Of a DNA stretch of 33,373 nucleotides, positions 14,183-21,612 are shown in pieces; the stretch's first letter is position 1, and the number at the start of each line of letters is the position of its first letter. A program made the position numbers and the translations under genes. The stretch comes from Prochlorococcus sp. AG-363-G03 (lineage in GTDB: Bacteria; Cyanobacteriota; Cyanobacteriia; PCC-6307; Cyanobiaceae), in the NCBI GenBank assembly GCA_003280265.1, contig QCFJ01000016.1, forward strand, positions 1 through 33,373, given 5' to 3'. The notes beneath the pieces were generated by a model. That model had not been told where the DNA came from and did not search any database. It saw only the letters and a list, made by a program, of their open reading frames with translations.

Positions 14183-14278
14183 ATGGACCTTTTAAAAACA
14201 CTTTTTACAGTTGCTATATGTCTAGGTATTGGATGGGCAATCTCAAAAGGGATCATGTTTGGTTTGACTCATATTTAA
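14183..14278 (+). CDS. Single-helix membrane microprotein (31 aa)
   Basis: AAAAGGAT immediately precedes the ATG, a good ribosome binding site at short spacing. The product is almost entirely one membrane helix (LLKTLFTVAICLGIGWAIS) with a short tail. Directly after the stop, a frame shifted by +1 encodes a polar domain (next entry), so this may be the N-terminal part of a longer, frameshifted protein. Confidence 0.6.
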   Translation: MDLLKTLFTVAICLGIGWAISKGIMFGLTHI

Positions 14279-14366
14279 TATTCCTGAAAAATGGCATCCT
14301 ACAAATGAGGAACTTGAAGTGATAGAAAGTGCAAGGAACAAGTCAAGGTCGCATGCGAATAAATAA
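14268..14366 (+). pseudogene. Polar C-terminal remnant in +1 frame
   Basis: Overlapping the end of the 31-aa gene, the +1 frame reads FNIPEKWHPTNEELEVIESA and RNKSRSHANK before TAA. It has coding-like composition but no start codon. Joining it to the preceding helix by skipping one T within CAT-ATT-T-AAT would give a single membrane-anchored protein of about 60 aa. This is either an indel (real or from sequencing) or a +1 recoding site at the UAA stop. Confidence 0.5.
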
Positions 14367-14368
14367 AA

Positions 14369-14443
14369 GTGCAAACAACTGCAAATAAAAAATATATTTC
14401 AAATATGCTTAAAGAAATAGCAGATCATTATCAAGAAAATTAA
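14369..14443 (+). CDS. Possible 24-aa microprotein, overlaps next gene
   Basis: GTG at 14369 opens MQTTANKKYISNMLKEIADH and ends YQEN; an ATG at 14405 is an alternative. Its TAA shares one base with the ATG of the next gene (TAATG). That overlap, and the tight packing on both sides, are the main support. It may act as a translated leader for the downstream gene. Confidence 0.4.
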   Translation: MQTTANKKYISNMLKEIADHYQEN

Positions 14444-14634
14444 TGGCTAAAGAATGGGAACCCAAAGAAGAGCATCAAGCAGTTATTGCAAGGAGTATAG
14501 AGTTTATTTCAGATGAATTAGCTGAGTTAAAAGTTGCTTTAAGATGTCCAAATTCATTTATTGTTGAAATAGCTAATAGGGTAGTATCTAAATATAAAAC
14601 AAACCAAATCATCACTCTAAGAGATGAAGAATAA
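14443..14634 (+). CDS. Small soluble helical protein (63 aa)
   Basis: The sequence is charged and helix-forming (EHQAVIARSIEFISDELAEL, then FIVEIANRVVSKYKTNQI) with one Cys. The start overlaps the preceding stop by one base, and its own stop abuts the next ATG with no gap, so translation of the neighbours is probably coupled. Family unknown. Confidence 0.7.
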   Translation: MAKEWEPKEEHQAVIARSIEFISDELAELKVALRCPNSFIVEIANRVVSKYKTNQIITLRDEE

Positions 14635-14754
14635 ATGGAATTTCTGCAATCACATGATTTAAACCAATTGGGGCTTTGGACCCCCCTTATTGGAGGTATT
14701 CTTCTTTACGTTGGCTTAAATCTAAAAATCACTGAAGTTGATACAAATGAGTGA
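14635..14754 (+). CDS. Single-helix membrane microprotein (39 aa)
   Basis: ATG on the base directly after the previous stop. A short polar N-terminus (MEFLQSHDLNQLG) leads into a membrane helix (LWTPLIGGILLYVGLNL) and an acidic end. The zero-gap junction with the 63-aa soluble protein suggests the pair form a membrane-soluble complex. Family unknown. Confidence 0.6.
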   Translation: MEFLQSHDLNQLGLWTPLIGGILLYVGLNLKITEVDTNE

Positions 14755-14815
14755 TCAATACATGAAAAATGAGTACAACGATAAAAAAAGGTTAAATTTA
14801 ATAGTATAGTTTGGT

Positions 14816-15007
14816 ATGAAACAAGGAACTCTTGAACTAAGTTTTTTTGCTCTGATTTTCTTGAGTCTTCAATTTTGGTGGATAAGGATGACAATTAAAA
14901 ATGGTCGAACTGGAGAAGTAGATAAATGGGGAAAAAAAACAAACCAAAAAAAACCAAATGAATTGGAGAATGTGAAGCAAGATTTAGAAAAACTTTTTCG
15001 ATCTTAG
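14816..15007 (+). CDS. Membrane-anchored basic small protein (63 aa)
   Basis: One membrane helix at about residues 7-24 (ELSFFALIFLSLQFWWIRM), then a basic polar domain (KWGKKTNQKKPNELENVKQD). The topology resembles the 4782-4916 product: helix ending in Trp-Trp, then a charged tail. That likeness may be only structural. Family unknown. Confidence 0.7.
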   Translation: MKQGTLELSFFALIFLSLQFWWIRMTIKNGRTGEVDKWGKKTNQKKPNELENVKQDLEKLFRS

Positions 15008-15036
15008 TTCTCAATACTACTAAAACTCTTTAAATA

Positions 15037-15339
15037 ATGAACTATCAAATTTTGCTTGAAAGCTACGCTGCTGGTGAATTTATTAATAAAGACGAAATAT
15101 CATTACTAGAATTAGAACTTGATTCTCAACTAGAATCTATTAAATTTTCTCGCACTCAAGGTTGCACAGAAAAAGCACCAAAGCACATTTGCGAGGCAGC
15201 TCAAGTTTGCGAAGGTAGTAGTTGGCTCACTTGCTTTGCTTCAATACTAGATAAGGCTAATCCCCTTTCTCTTGGGAATAAATCCAGAGGAGCAAAAGTC
15301 ATTGATGCACTTCTAGATAACAATTATTTAATGAATTAA
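15037..15339 (+). CDS. Unknown small protein, member 3 of a three-copy family (100 aa)
   Basis: This copy shares APKHIC, then [EQ]-G-S-S-W and a hydrophobic [SV]-[IV]-L-D-[KR]-x-N-P stretch with the gene at 2848-3129 (here APKHICEAAQVCEGSSWLTC and ASILDKANPL). It carries extra Cys residues, including QGCTEK before the core, VCEG and LTC. It sits inside the microprotein cluster 29 bases after the preceding gene. The shared Cys and EGSS block are the best candidates for a functional site. Family unnamed. Confidence 0.8.
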   Translation: MNYQILLESYAAGEFINKDEISLLELELDSQLESIKFSRTQGCTEKAPKHICEAAQVCEGSSWLTCFASILDKANPLSLGNKSRGAKVIDALLDNNYLMN

Positions 15340-15398
15340 ACTAGTAAAAACAATTATCAATTCATTATTAATAGACAAATTATTATTAAACAAACCCA

Positions 15399-15611
15399 AT
15401 GAGCAATATTGAAAGTCGTGAAGAAAGGAAAAAACGTTTTAAAAATCTCTCAAGTGCAGAAAGAAAAATGTTGATTAGAAAGAAACTAAAATTACAAGGT
15501 TTAACAGAGGGAAGCGGTGTGAGGGGAAAGGACCAATCTTCTTACGACAAAGAAGAAATGATAGATTTAATTCTATTAACAAGATGTTTTCAAAAGAATA
15601 AATTTCAATAA
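15399..15611 (+). CDS. Basic helical small protein (70 aa)
   Basis: The N-terminal half is densely charged (ESREERKKRFKNLSSAERKM), followed by LIRKKLKLQGLTEGSGVRGK and an acidic helix DKEEMIDLILLTRCF. The arrangement of a basic helix, Gly linker and amphipathic helix suits a nucleic-acid or protein binding role, but there is no recognised motif. It continues the cluster, 59 bases after the three-copy family member. Confidence 0.7.
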   Translation: MSNIESREERKKRFKNLSSAERKMLIRKKLKLQGLTEGSGVRGKDQSSYDKEEMIDLILLTRCFQKNKFQ

Positions 15612-15662
15612 CTCATCCAACCAAAATTTGTTTTACGAAGTTAGTACCTGCAAAATGGGCAT

Positions 15663-15866
15663 ATGAATAAACCTATTAAAAAAAAGAAAATTACCTTTGC
15701 AAGGTTTGCTGTTCGTACTCTTGCTATTTCTGCAAGCACCCTCGCTCTATTTGATTTTCTAAAAGGAGACTATCAAGATGGAGGGCTTCTAGCAATTGGA
15801 TGGTTAACCATCGTGATCGGGGAGAAAAGGATGTTTAATGAGGAAAAGACAAATGAAGAAACCTAA
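15663..15866 (+). CDS. Small two-helix membrane protein (67 aa)
   Basis: A basic N-terminus (NKPIKKKKITFARFAVR) precedes a first hydrophobic segment (TLAISASTLALFDFL). A short loop with Asp-Tyr-Gln-Asp-Gly-Gly follows, then a second segment (LLAIGWLTIVIG) and a charged tail. This is the last gene of the tight microprotein run. Family unknown. Confidence 0.7.
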   Translation: MNKPIKKKKITFARFAVRTLAISASTLALFDFLKGDYQDGGLLAIGWLTIVIGEKRMFNEEKTNEET

Positions 15867-16003
15867 GAAAATTTCCCACTGTTAACTATCAATAAATAGA
15901 TCTATAAAATTCATTCAGCTTTTATTCTCTATGCCACCATAAAAGAGGTAAGAGTATATAAAACTTTAAATATTAAGGCATTTTATTCCATCCCATTAGT
16001 TCT

Positions 16004-16264
16004 ATGAGTGAGACAAAGAAAAATAAGAACTTCAATCTGACAGAAATGAAGTTCAAGTTTAATGATCTATTTACTGGAATTGCGTTGCTTTTGTGTGCAT
16101 TTTTATGTGCGTTTAGCCTTGCACTAATTGCAATAAGGCTAGGGCCAATAGCTAAATGGGCTAATTATCAAACTATTTGCGTGGAACAAGAAAGTTTAAA
16201 ATCTCCAATCGAATGGTCGGTGCGTAAATGCAATGGAAGATCAAAAGTTTATCAAGTGAAGTGA
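16004..16264 (+). CDS. Single-pass membrane protein with Cys-containing exterior (86 aa)
   Basis: A polar basic N-terminus of about 24 residues is followed by a long hydrophobic helix (FTGIALLLCAFLCAFSLALI). The C-terminal part is probably extracytoplasmic and has two Cys (QTICVEQ and RKCNGR) that could form a disulfide. A hairpin terminator follows 5 bases after the stop. Family unknown. Confidence 0.75.
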   Translation: MSETKKNKNFNLTEMKFKFNDLFTGIALLLCAFLCAFSLALIAIRLGPIAKWANYQTICVEQESLKSPIEWSVRKCNGRSKVYQVK

Positions 16265-16269
16265 AGGCA

Positions 16270-16297
16270 ACTCAATTAAAATTGAGTTTATAATTTT
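16270..16297 (+). terminator. Candidate intrinsic terminator
   Basis: ACTCAAT-TAAA-ATTGAGT makes a 7-bp stem with a 4-base loop, followed by TTATAATTTT. It is AT-rich and therefore weaker than typical, but sits right after the stop of the 86-aa gene. Confidence 0.5.
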
Positions 16298-16355
16298 CAG
16301 CATTAAGATGATCACGTGTTTCTTAAGAAGCAATAACATCGAATAAATTGTTTGC

Positions 16356-16970
16356 TTAGAGCCAAAACAATAGAAATCCCGCCAAAAGTCCAGACATATG
16401 ACCTAACAAGCTAATTCCAGGTAGGAATGACCAAATAATTCCAATACCTGTGAGTACTGAAATAGATTTAAGTAATCTTTGATCTTTCTTTAACTCGCAT
16501 CCAATGTAAACAAATTTTTTCTTTCCATAAATTGTAGTCATTAGAATAAAAGCGTCGATACCAAATAAAACTCCACTAAATCCAATAGCTAGAGACATAG
16601 GATTTCTAAAAACTAAAATATCTATACACCAACAAATGATCGCTTGGAGAGGCATGATCAATACAATAAAAGCCAGAAAGAAATAGTCACTTTGAAGGCT
16701 TAAAGATTTAAGAAAATATCTAGCTACGATGATCCCAGAGATATTTGCCAATAAATGATTAAAGTTACCATGAAAAAAATGGGATGTAATAATCCTGTAT
16801 GGCTCATAAAACAAACGTCCAGACCAATAAGCAATAGAAGTCTTATCAATTATTCCTAAGAAATCTGTTGCAAAGAAGCAAATAGCGCAAGCCAAAAAGG
16901 GGAGAAAATATTGCCAATCATCTTTTGAAATTCTCTCAAGCATTCGTAAATACATTTGCCAATAATTCAA
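16356..16970 (-). CDS. Rhomboid-family intramembrane serine protease (204 aa)
   Basis: Rhomboids cut transmembrane segments of other proteins using a Ser-His dyad inside the membrane. Both residues are visible: Ser132 in IGFSGVLFG (the GxSG motif) and His191 in LLGHMSGLLAGFLLF (the GHxxG motif). The conserved HFFHGNFNHLLAN segment (residues 64-76) forms the oxyanion side, with His72 and Asn76. About six membrane helices fit the core fold without extra domains. The gene is alone on its strand, with a likely terminated gene on its left and a divergent gene on its right. Substrates cannot be deduced. Confidence 0.9.
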   Translation of the reverse strand: MNYWQMYLRMLERISKDDWQYFLPFLACAICFFATDFLGIIDKTSIAYWSGRLFYEPYRIITSHFFHGNFNHLLANISGIIVARYFLKSLSLQSDYFFLAFIVLIMPLQAIICWCIDILVFRNPMSLAIGFSGVLFGIDAFILMTTIYGKKKFVYIGCELKKDQRLLKSISVLTGIGIIWSFLPGISLLGHMSGLLAGFLLFWL

Positions 16971-17116
16971 TCGTAACTGGTGAATATGATCAATTGAAAA
17001 GCGAATAGGGTTAATTCATTAACTAAGTGAATAAGCTAAAATATTTATCTATCAAGAACTTCATCAATAAAGAAAAGGATTAAAGCCTAAGGTGAACATA
17101 TCTATCATTTATATAA

Positions 17117-17443
17117 ATGTACATTGGTTTAAAAAAGAAACTAAATCTCAATAGTTATGAATGGTGGAGAAACCACCGAAGATTTGTAACCCTTGGATTA
17201 TTTCTGGCATTTTTTTCTGGTTATGTCAGAGGTCCTTCAGCGAAAGACTTCAAAGTGAATGATATTTGCGGACGTCTAAGCGCTGATTTAATTACAGGAG
17301 AAAAGGCTGCAAGAGAATTGAAATTAGGAAAGAAAAGAATCGATGGACTAGAAGGAGAGAAAGTTGATATTACTAATCACTACTACCATGCCAAGTACTA
17401 CTGCCAAGGCTACACAAAAGGCAATGTAGGCTTGGGATACTAA
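17117..17443 (+). CDS. Membrane-anchored small protein (108 aa)
   Basis: A basic N-terminus (GLKKKLNLNSYEWWRNHRRF) precedes one hydrophobic segment (VTLGLFLAFFSGYV, about residues 24-37). The soluble domain probably lies outside the cytoplasm. It contains DICGRLSADLITGEKAAREL and ends YYCQGYTKGNVGLGY. Two Cys residues far apart could pair. A strong terminator follows. I do not recognise the family. Confidence 0.7.
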   Translation: MYIGLKKKLNLNSYEWWRNHRRFVTLGLFLAFFSGYVRGPSAKDFKVNDICGRLSADLITGEKAARELKLGKKRIDGLEGEKVDITNHYYHAKYYCQGYTKGNVGLGY

Positions 17444-17461
17444 TAACATATTTACTAAAAT

Positions 17462-17514
17462 AGCCAGAGTAAAGCATTGCTCTTTTCAGGCCGCTTTAAC
17501 GGATCTGGCTTTTT
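17462..17514 (+). terminator. Intrinsic terminator with branched stem
   Basis: AGCCAGA (17462-17468) pairs with TCTGGCT (17504-17510), and an inner GTAAAGC/GCTTTAAC pairing extends the stem. TTTT follows at 17511-17514. It ends the plus-strand gene and also lies just beyond the convergent H1-like gene. Confidence 0.65.
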
Positions 17515-17516
17515 GA

Positions 17517-18134
17517 CTAAGCTTTTACAGCTTTAAGACTAACTTTTCTTGCACGCTTCGCAGGTCTTCCTGCTACAGCCTTAGATGCTCTATTTGAAGC
17601 TGATTTAGCGCTTGAAGTTACCTTTTTAGCCTGAGCAGAAGCTACTTTCTTAACTGCTGTTTTAACTTTAGAAGTCTTAACTTTTGCCTTTGCAGCGCTC
17701 TTGGCTGGAGCCGCTTTAGTTACTGCTTTCTTTGCAATTACATTTTTAGCAGCAGTTTTTTTGATTGCGGCCTTTTTAGCAATAGTTTTCTTGACAGCAG
17801 CCTTTTTAGCTGAGGGTTTTGCTGAAACTTTTTTAGCTCTCGTAGTCTTACGAGTACGGTGAGAGAGAATCAAAGCCCACTCATCAGCACTAACATTTGC
17901 AGGCTTATCACCATGGATCTCAGAAACTTTTGCAGCTTTCTCAATATCCTTTATTAAGTTTTTCCAAGAAGCAGCATAACGCTTATCAGATTGTGACTTA
18001 GCACCGCTCTCTACAAGAGTTTCAACAACTTGTGATGCTGTTACTTTTTTTCTTCTTCGGTTAAAAATTTCCTTTTGAAGAGTAGCGATCATTGCTTCGC
18101 CTTTAGCGCTAACTTTGATACTTAATTGAGACAT
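17517..18134 (-). CDS. Histone-H1-like DNA-binding protein, copy B (205 aa)
   Basis: The first 95 residues differ from copy A (6590-7108) at only about five positions (for example Glu13 for Asp and Ile73 for Val). The tail is longer and distinct, with AKKAAVKK-type repeats and an SAKAKVKTSKVKTAVKK stretch. Both tails end with a GRPA[RK]RARK block that resembles an AT-hook core. The DNA of the shared domain differs at many third-codon positions, so this is an old duplication kept under selection for the protein. A role in nucleoid organisation is inferred. Confidence 0.85.
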   Translation of the reverse strand: MSQLSIKVSAKGEAMIATLQKEIFNRRRKKVTASQVVETLVESGAKSQSDKRYAASWKNLIKDIEKAAKVSEIHGDKPANVSADEWALILSHRTRKTTRAKKVSAKPSAKKAAVKKTIAKKAAIKKTAAKNVIAKKAVTKAAPAKSAAKAKVKTSKVKTAVKKVASAQAKKVTSSAKSASNRASKAVAGRPAKRARKVSLKAVKA

Positions 18135-18351
18135 TGAATTAAGAATTACCTATATACAACATCTAGCACATTGTGGGTTTCCAAACCGAACAATCTATTT
18201 ACATGTAGATGTAAATAGCATTTGCATCTTATTAATTTACAATAAAAACTATTCATAAAAAGGCATAAAGAGTACCAAGGACAAGTTTTAGCAACGTTTT
18301 AATATAGATAGGAAAATTTTCTCATATAGCGAGAATGACTATCCAGAAGGA

Positions 18352-18498
18352 ATGAAAGGTTTATTTTTTCTCAAAGAAGCAAGCAATAATCACGATAAAC
18401 ACAAAACACAAAAATTTGACCAATCACCTAGCTATCTATCGCAAATATTCTTTCTAATTTTGCTTTTATTTGCTTTAAAGACGGTTCTGAGACCTTGA
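18352..18498 (+). CDS. Possible membrane microprotein (48 aa)
   Basis: AGAAGG lies directly before the ATG, although closer than ideal. The product has a polar, His/Lys-containing front (KEASNNHDKHKTQKFDQS) and one hydrophobic helix (LSQIFFLILLLFALKTVL). It lies in an otherwise empty stretch of about 575 bases between the H1-like and fibrillin genes. The helix is convincing; the rest is uncertain. Confidence 0.5.
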   Translation: MKGLFFLKEASNNHDKHKTQKFDQSPSYLSQIFFLILLLFALKTVLRP

Positions 18499-18710
18499 GT
18501 ATTTTTTTATAGAAGCCAAAAAATTTATGACACGCCAATGGAACAAATATTGTCAGTAGTAAGCTTTTAGTTGTAATCATATGTATGTTATAAGCCAAAT
18601 CAATGATAAACGCTCAAATATTATTTATTAAACCTATATATAAACTCAAGTTCTTTAGGAAATTTTAGTTAAGGTCAAGGTGTTAAGAACGAATTATCCA
18701 ATTCAACAAA

Positions 18711-19463
18711 ATGCAAGATAGGAAAGATCTCAAAGCCCTTATTTACCAGATAGCTGCAGCTACAGATAGAGGTCAAAGAATGAACGCGATGATTGCTCCC
18801 ATGTACCAAAATAAATTAGTAGAGATGAATAAATTAGTTGAAGATCTACTGCCCCTATCAGATGAAATAACTCAGAGCTCTATTGAAGGTGAATGGGAGC
18901 TTATTTACTCATCAGTTGAATTATTTAGAAGTTCTCCATTTTTTTTAGCCATTGAAAAGGCTTTAAACGACAAATCAAAAAGCGATTTATTTTTCAAGCT
19001 TCATCTTTTACAAGTTGGTTCATTTGGTTTATCAACAGTTGGAAGAGTCGGTCAATATCTCAATTTTAATAAAGGGGAAATGATCTCCACTTTTGATACC
19101 ACTATCTTTGGACTTACAACCATCCCAATCCTTGGGTGGTTCAAGCTTCTGCCTACCTTTGGTGGTCGCGTCATAACTCTCGCTAAGGGGCTTCAACTAA
19201 AAGACAACATACTTTCTATGGAGTTAGAGAAGACTAAGGTGTCAGAGGTTGATGGTCTGGGGAAAATTCCCTTTGTAAATTCCATTCTCATGGAAAGATG
19301 GTATCCAGTTAAAACCGTATGGAAACTTCTTCCATGGAATAAAGAAAATCCAAGTTGTGAGATTAACGTGATCTATGTAGACGAAGATTTAAGAATCATT
19401 AGAGATATGCACGGAGCAATTTTTGTTTACATACGACCATCTATTCCTCTTCTAGATCAATAA
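18711..19463 (+). CDS. PAP/fibrillin family protein (250 aa)
   Basis: The plastid-lipid-associated (fibrillin) pattern is clear. An N-terminal helical part includes KALIYQIAAATDRGQRM. The signature IEGEWELIYSSVELFRSSPF starts near residue 58. A beta-rich lipocalin-like body and a C-terminal VDEDLRIIRDMHGAIFVYIR follow; an L-R-I-x-R-x-x-x-G-x-x-F-V end is typical. Fibrillins bind hydrophobic molecules at plastoglobules and thylakoids and help protect photosystems. The next gene, 103 bases downstream, is a carotenoid-isomerase-like oxidoreductase, which fits a shared role in pigment or lipid handling. Confidence 0.88.
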   Translation: MQDRKDLKALIYQIAAATDRGQRMNAMIAPMYQNKLVEMNKLVEDLLPLSDEITQSSIEGEWELIYSSVELFRSSPFFLAIEKALNDKSKSDLFFKLHLLQVGSFGLSTVGRVGQYLNFNKGEMISTFDTTIFGLTTIPILGWFKLLPTFGGRVITLAKGLQLKDNILSMELEKTKVSEVDGLGKIPFVNSILMERWYPVKTVWKLLPWNKENPSCEINVIYVDEDLRIIRDMHGAIFVYIRPSIPLLDQ

Positions 19464-19566
19464 AAAATTTAAGCAAATTCCCTACTCAAATACTAAATTC
19501 ACTGAGGCAATTCCGATGAATTTGTAGTAGAAACTCTAAAGAAGAAAAATTCCTTTAAAAAAATAA

Positions 19567-21096
19567 ATGAAAAATCCAGAAGTAATAGTTATTGGGAGTG
19601 GTATAGGAGGGTTATGTTGTGGAGGATTACTCGCAAAAGCTGGCAAAAAAGTCCTGATTCTTGAGGCTCATTCAAAGCCAGGAGGAGCCGCCCATGGTTT
19701 TGAGAAAAATGGTTATAAATTTGAATCTGGTCCCTCTCTATGGAGTGGAATAGGTTCTTGGCCTACTACAAATCCATTAGGTCAAGTCCTTAAAGCTCTT
19801 AATCAAAAAGTTGAATTAATCAAATATCAGGATTGGAATGTTCAAATTCCTGAAGGCGAATACACGATTGGAGTTGGAGATAGACGATTCCTTGATCAAA
19901 TTAATTCAATTAGCGGAAATGACGCCATTAAAGAGTGGGAACATTTTCTTCAAGTGATTAAGCCAATTGGTGCAGCAGCTAATGCAATTCCCCTAATAGC
20001 ACTAAATCAAAACAAAGAAACCGTTTTTCAGCTGTTAAAACGCAGTAAAACTCTCCTCACACACTTGAAATCCTTTAAATACCTAGGAGGGGCTTTTGGG
20101 AATTTGGTTGACAAACATCTTGAAGATCCTTTCCTGCGAAATTGGGTTGAATTACTTTGTTTTCTAATAAGCGGTTTATCCAAAGACGAAACGAATGCAG
20201 CTGCGATGGCAACACTTTTTGATGATTGGTTTAAACCAGATGCATACTTGGAATATCCGAAGGGAGGAAGTGAATCAATCGTTAAGGCTCTATTAAATGG
20301 AATTTATGCATTTGGAGGGAATCTTAGACTTAATTCAAAAGTAAGTCAGATAATTATAAAAAGGAACAAAGCAATCGGAGTTGAGTTAAAAAATGGCGAA
20401 AAAATATTTGCAGATCATATTGTTAGCAATGCAGATATTTGGAACACCATTGATTTAATACCAAAAGAAATATCTAAAAAATGGAGAGAGGAAAGATCTA
20501 TGACTCCAAAATGTAAGTCATTTCTTCATCTACATCTTGGGTTTAATGCAGAAGGTCTAGAAAATATTCCACTCCATTCAATATGGGTTGATGATTGGTC
20601 GAAAGGTATTACTGCCGAAAGAAATGTAGTAGTTCTCTCTATTCCATCGGCCTTGGATCCAACAATGTCTCCTCCAAACAAACATATTCTTCACGGATAT
20701 ACGCCTGCTAATGAGCCTTGGGAGAAATGGGAAAATCTCAAAATAGGTACCAAAGATTATGAAAAAACAAAAGATGAGCGCTGTTCAGTCTTCTGGCAAC
20801 CAATAAAAAAACTTATACCTGATATTCAAGAAAGAATCGAAATAAAAATGCTAGGGACACCACTTACACATCAAAGATTTCTAAATACTAAACATGGAAG
20901 TTACGGTCCAGCATTATCAGCGGCAGAAGGGCTTTTCCCAGGGAATAAAACTCCAATTAAAAATCTTTTAATGTGCGGTTCAAGTACATTCCCAGGGATC
21001 GGTATTCCACCAGTAGCAGCCAGTGGCGCTATGGCCGCCACTACAATTCTTGGTTCCAAATTTCAAAGAGATCTAATCAAAGAGCTAGACATATAA
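19567..21096 (+). CDS. FAD-dependent oxidoreductase, carotenoid isomerase (CrtISO) type (509 aa)
   Basis: The N-terminus has the Rossmann FAD motif (IVIGSGIGGLCCGGLLAKAG, residues 7-26) and the LEAHSKPGGAAHGF segment that follows it in phytoene desaturase relatives. The C-terminus has NLLMCGSSTFPGIGIPPVAA, the carotenoid oxidoreductase signature that completes the FAD site. The length matches CrtISO and related retinol saturase-like enzymes. True CrtISO isomerises prolycopene to lycopene. Cyanobacteria carry several relatives of uncertain substrate, so the exact reaction is not assigned. The fibrillin gene upstream is in the same direction and may be cotranscribed. Confidence 0.88.
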   Translation: MKNPEVIVIGSGIGGLCCGGLLAKAGKKVLILEAHSKPGGAAHGFEKNGYKFESGPSLWSGIGSWPTTNPLGQVLKALNQKVELIKYQDWNVQIPEGEYTIGVGDRRFLDQINSISGNDAIKEWEHFLQVIKPIGAAANAIPLIALNQNKETVFQLLKRSKTLLTHLKSFKYLGGAFGNLVDKHLEDPFLRNWVELLCFLISGLSKDETNAAAMATLFDDWFKPDAYLEYPKGGSESIVKALLNGIYAFGGNLRLNSKVSQIIIKRNKAIGVELKNGEKIFADHIVSNADIWNTIDLIPKEISKKWREERSMTPKCKSFLHLHLGFNAEGLENIPLHSIWVDDWSKGITAERNVVVLSIPSALDPTMSPPNKHILHGYTPANEPWEKWENLKIGTKDYEKTKDERCSVFWQPIKKLIPDIQERIEIKMLGTPLTHQRFLNTKHGSYGPALSAAEGLFPGNKTPIKNLLMCGSSTFPGIGIPPVAASGAMAATTILGSKFQRDLIKELDI

Positions 21097-21139
21097 GAAA
21101 ACAACTATTATTGATAGACAACATGAAAACACAAATCAA

Positions 21140-21403
21140 ATGAATAACTCACTTAATAAAGCTTTAACAGGAGTAATCGCTCTAGCTCTGATTGTGATAG
21201 CTGTAGGTCGTATCCCATTTTCAAGAGAGAAAGAGCTATCAAATTTATGCAGGGAATACTACACAATGAACCTTAATCAGAATGACTACTCACTAAAAGA
21301 AAAAAACACAAAGATCAGATTGATTGCAAAGAAAACAGGTCTTAAAGCTGAGACAAATAATGTTGGTAATTTTTGTAATTCGTTCTATTTCAACCAAAGA
21401 TAG
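21140..21403 (+). CDS. Small membrane-anchored or exported protein (87 aa)
   Basis: The N-terminal hydrophobic stretch (ALTGVIALALIVIAVG) could be a signal anchor. The rest is polar with two Cys (SNLCREYYTM and GNFCNSFYF) and a basic middle (KNTKIRLIAKKTGLKAETNN). The gene follows the oxidoreductase by 43 bases on the same strand. Family unknown. Confidence 0.7.
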   Translation: MNNSLNKALTGVIALALIVIAVGRIPFSREKELSNLCREYYTMNLNQNDYSLKEKNTKIRLIAKKTGLKAETNNVGNFCNSFYFNQR

Positions 21404-21538
21404 ATTTTAAATAAGAAAATAGAAAAGTTTTCTGAATACAATTAATCAATTTCTAATAGGAACAGATACATCCGTAATTATATCGATAGATTTAATATCA
21501 ATTTATTAGTTAAATAAGCATAGTAACGACGAAAAATC

Positions 21539-21607
21539 ATGAAGAAAGAAACTTCATCAAATATCCTTAAAAAAATTGATGTCGCTAAAGAAAGAATCAA
21601 GGAATAG
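21539..21607 (+). CDS. Possible 22-aa microprotein or remnant
   Basis: Short basic-helical frame MKKETSSNILKKIDVAKERI ending KE. It lies 5 bases before the next short frame and could be its leader or a separated N-terminal piece. No clear ribosome binding site. Confidence 0.25.
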   Translation: MKKETSSNILKKIDVAKERIKE

Positions 21608-21612
21608 AAACA

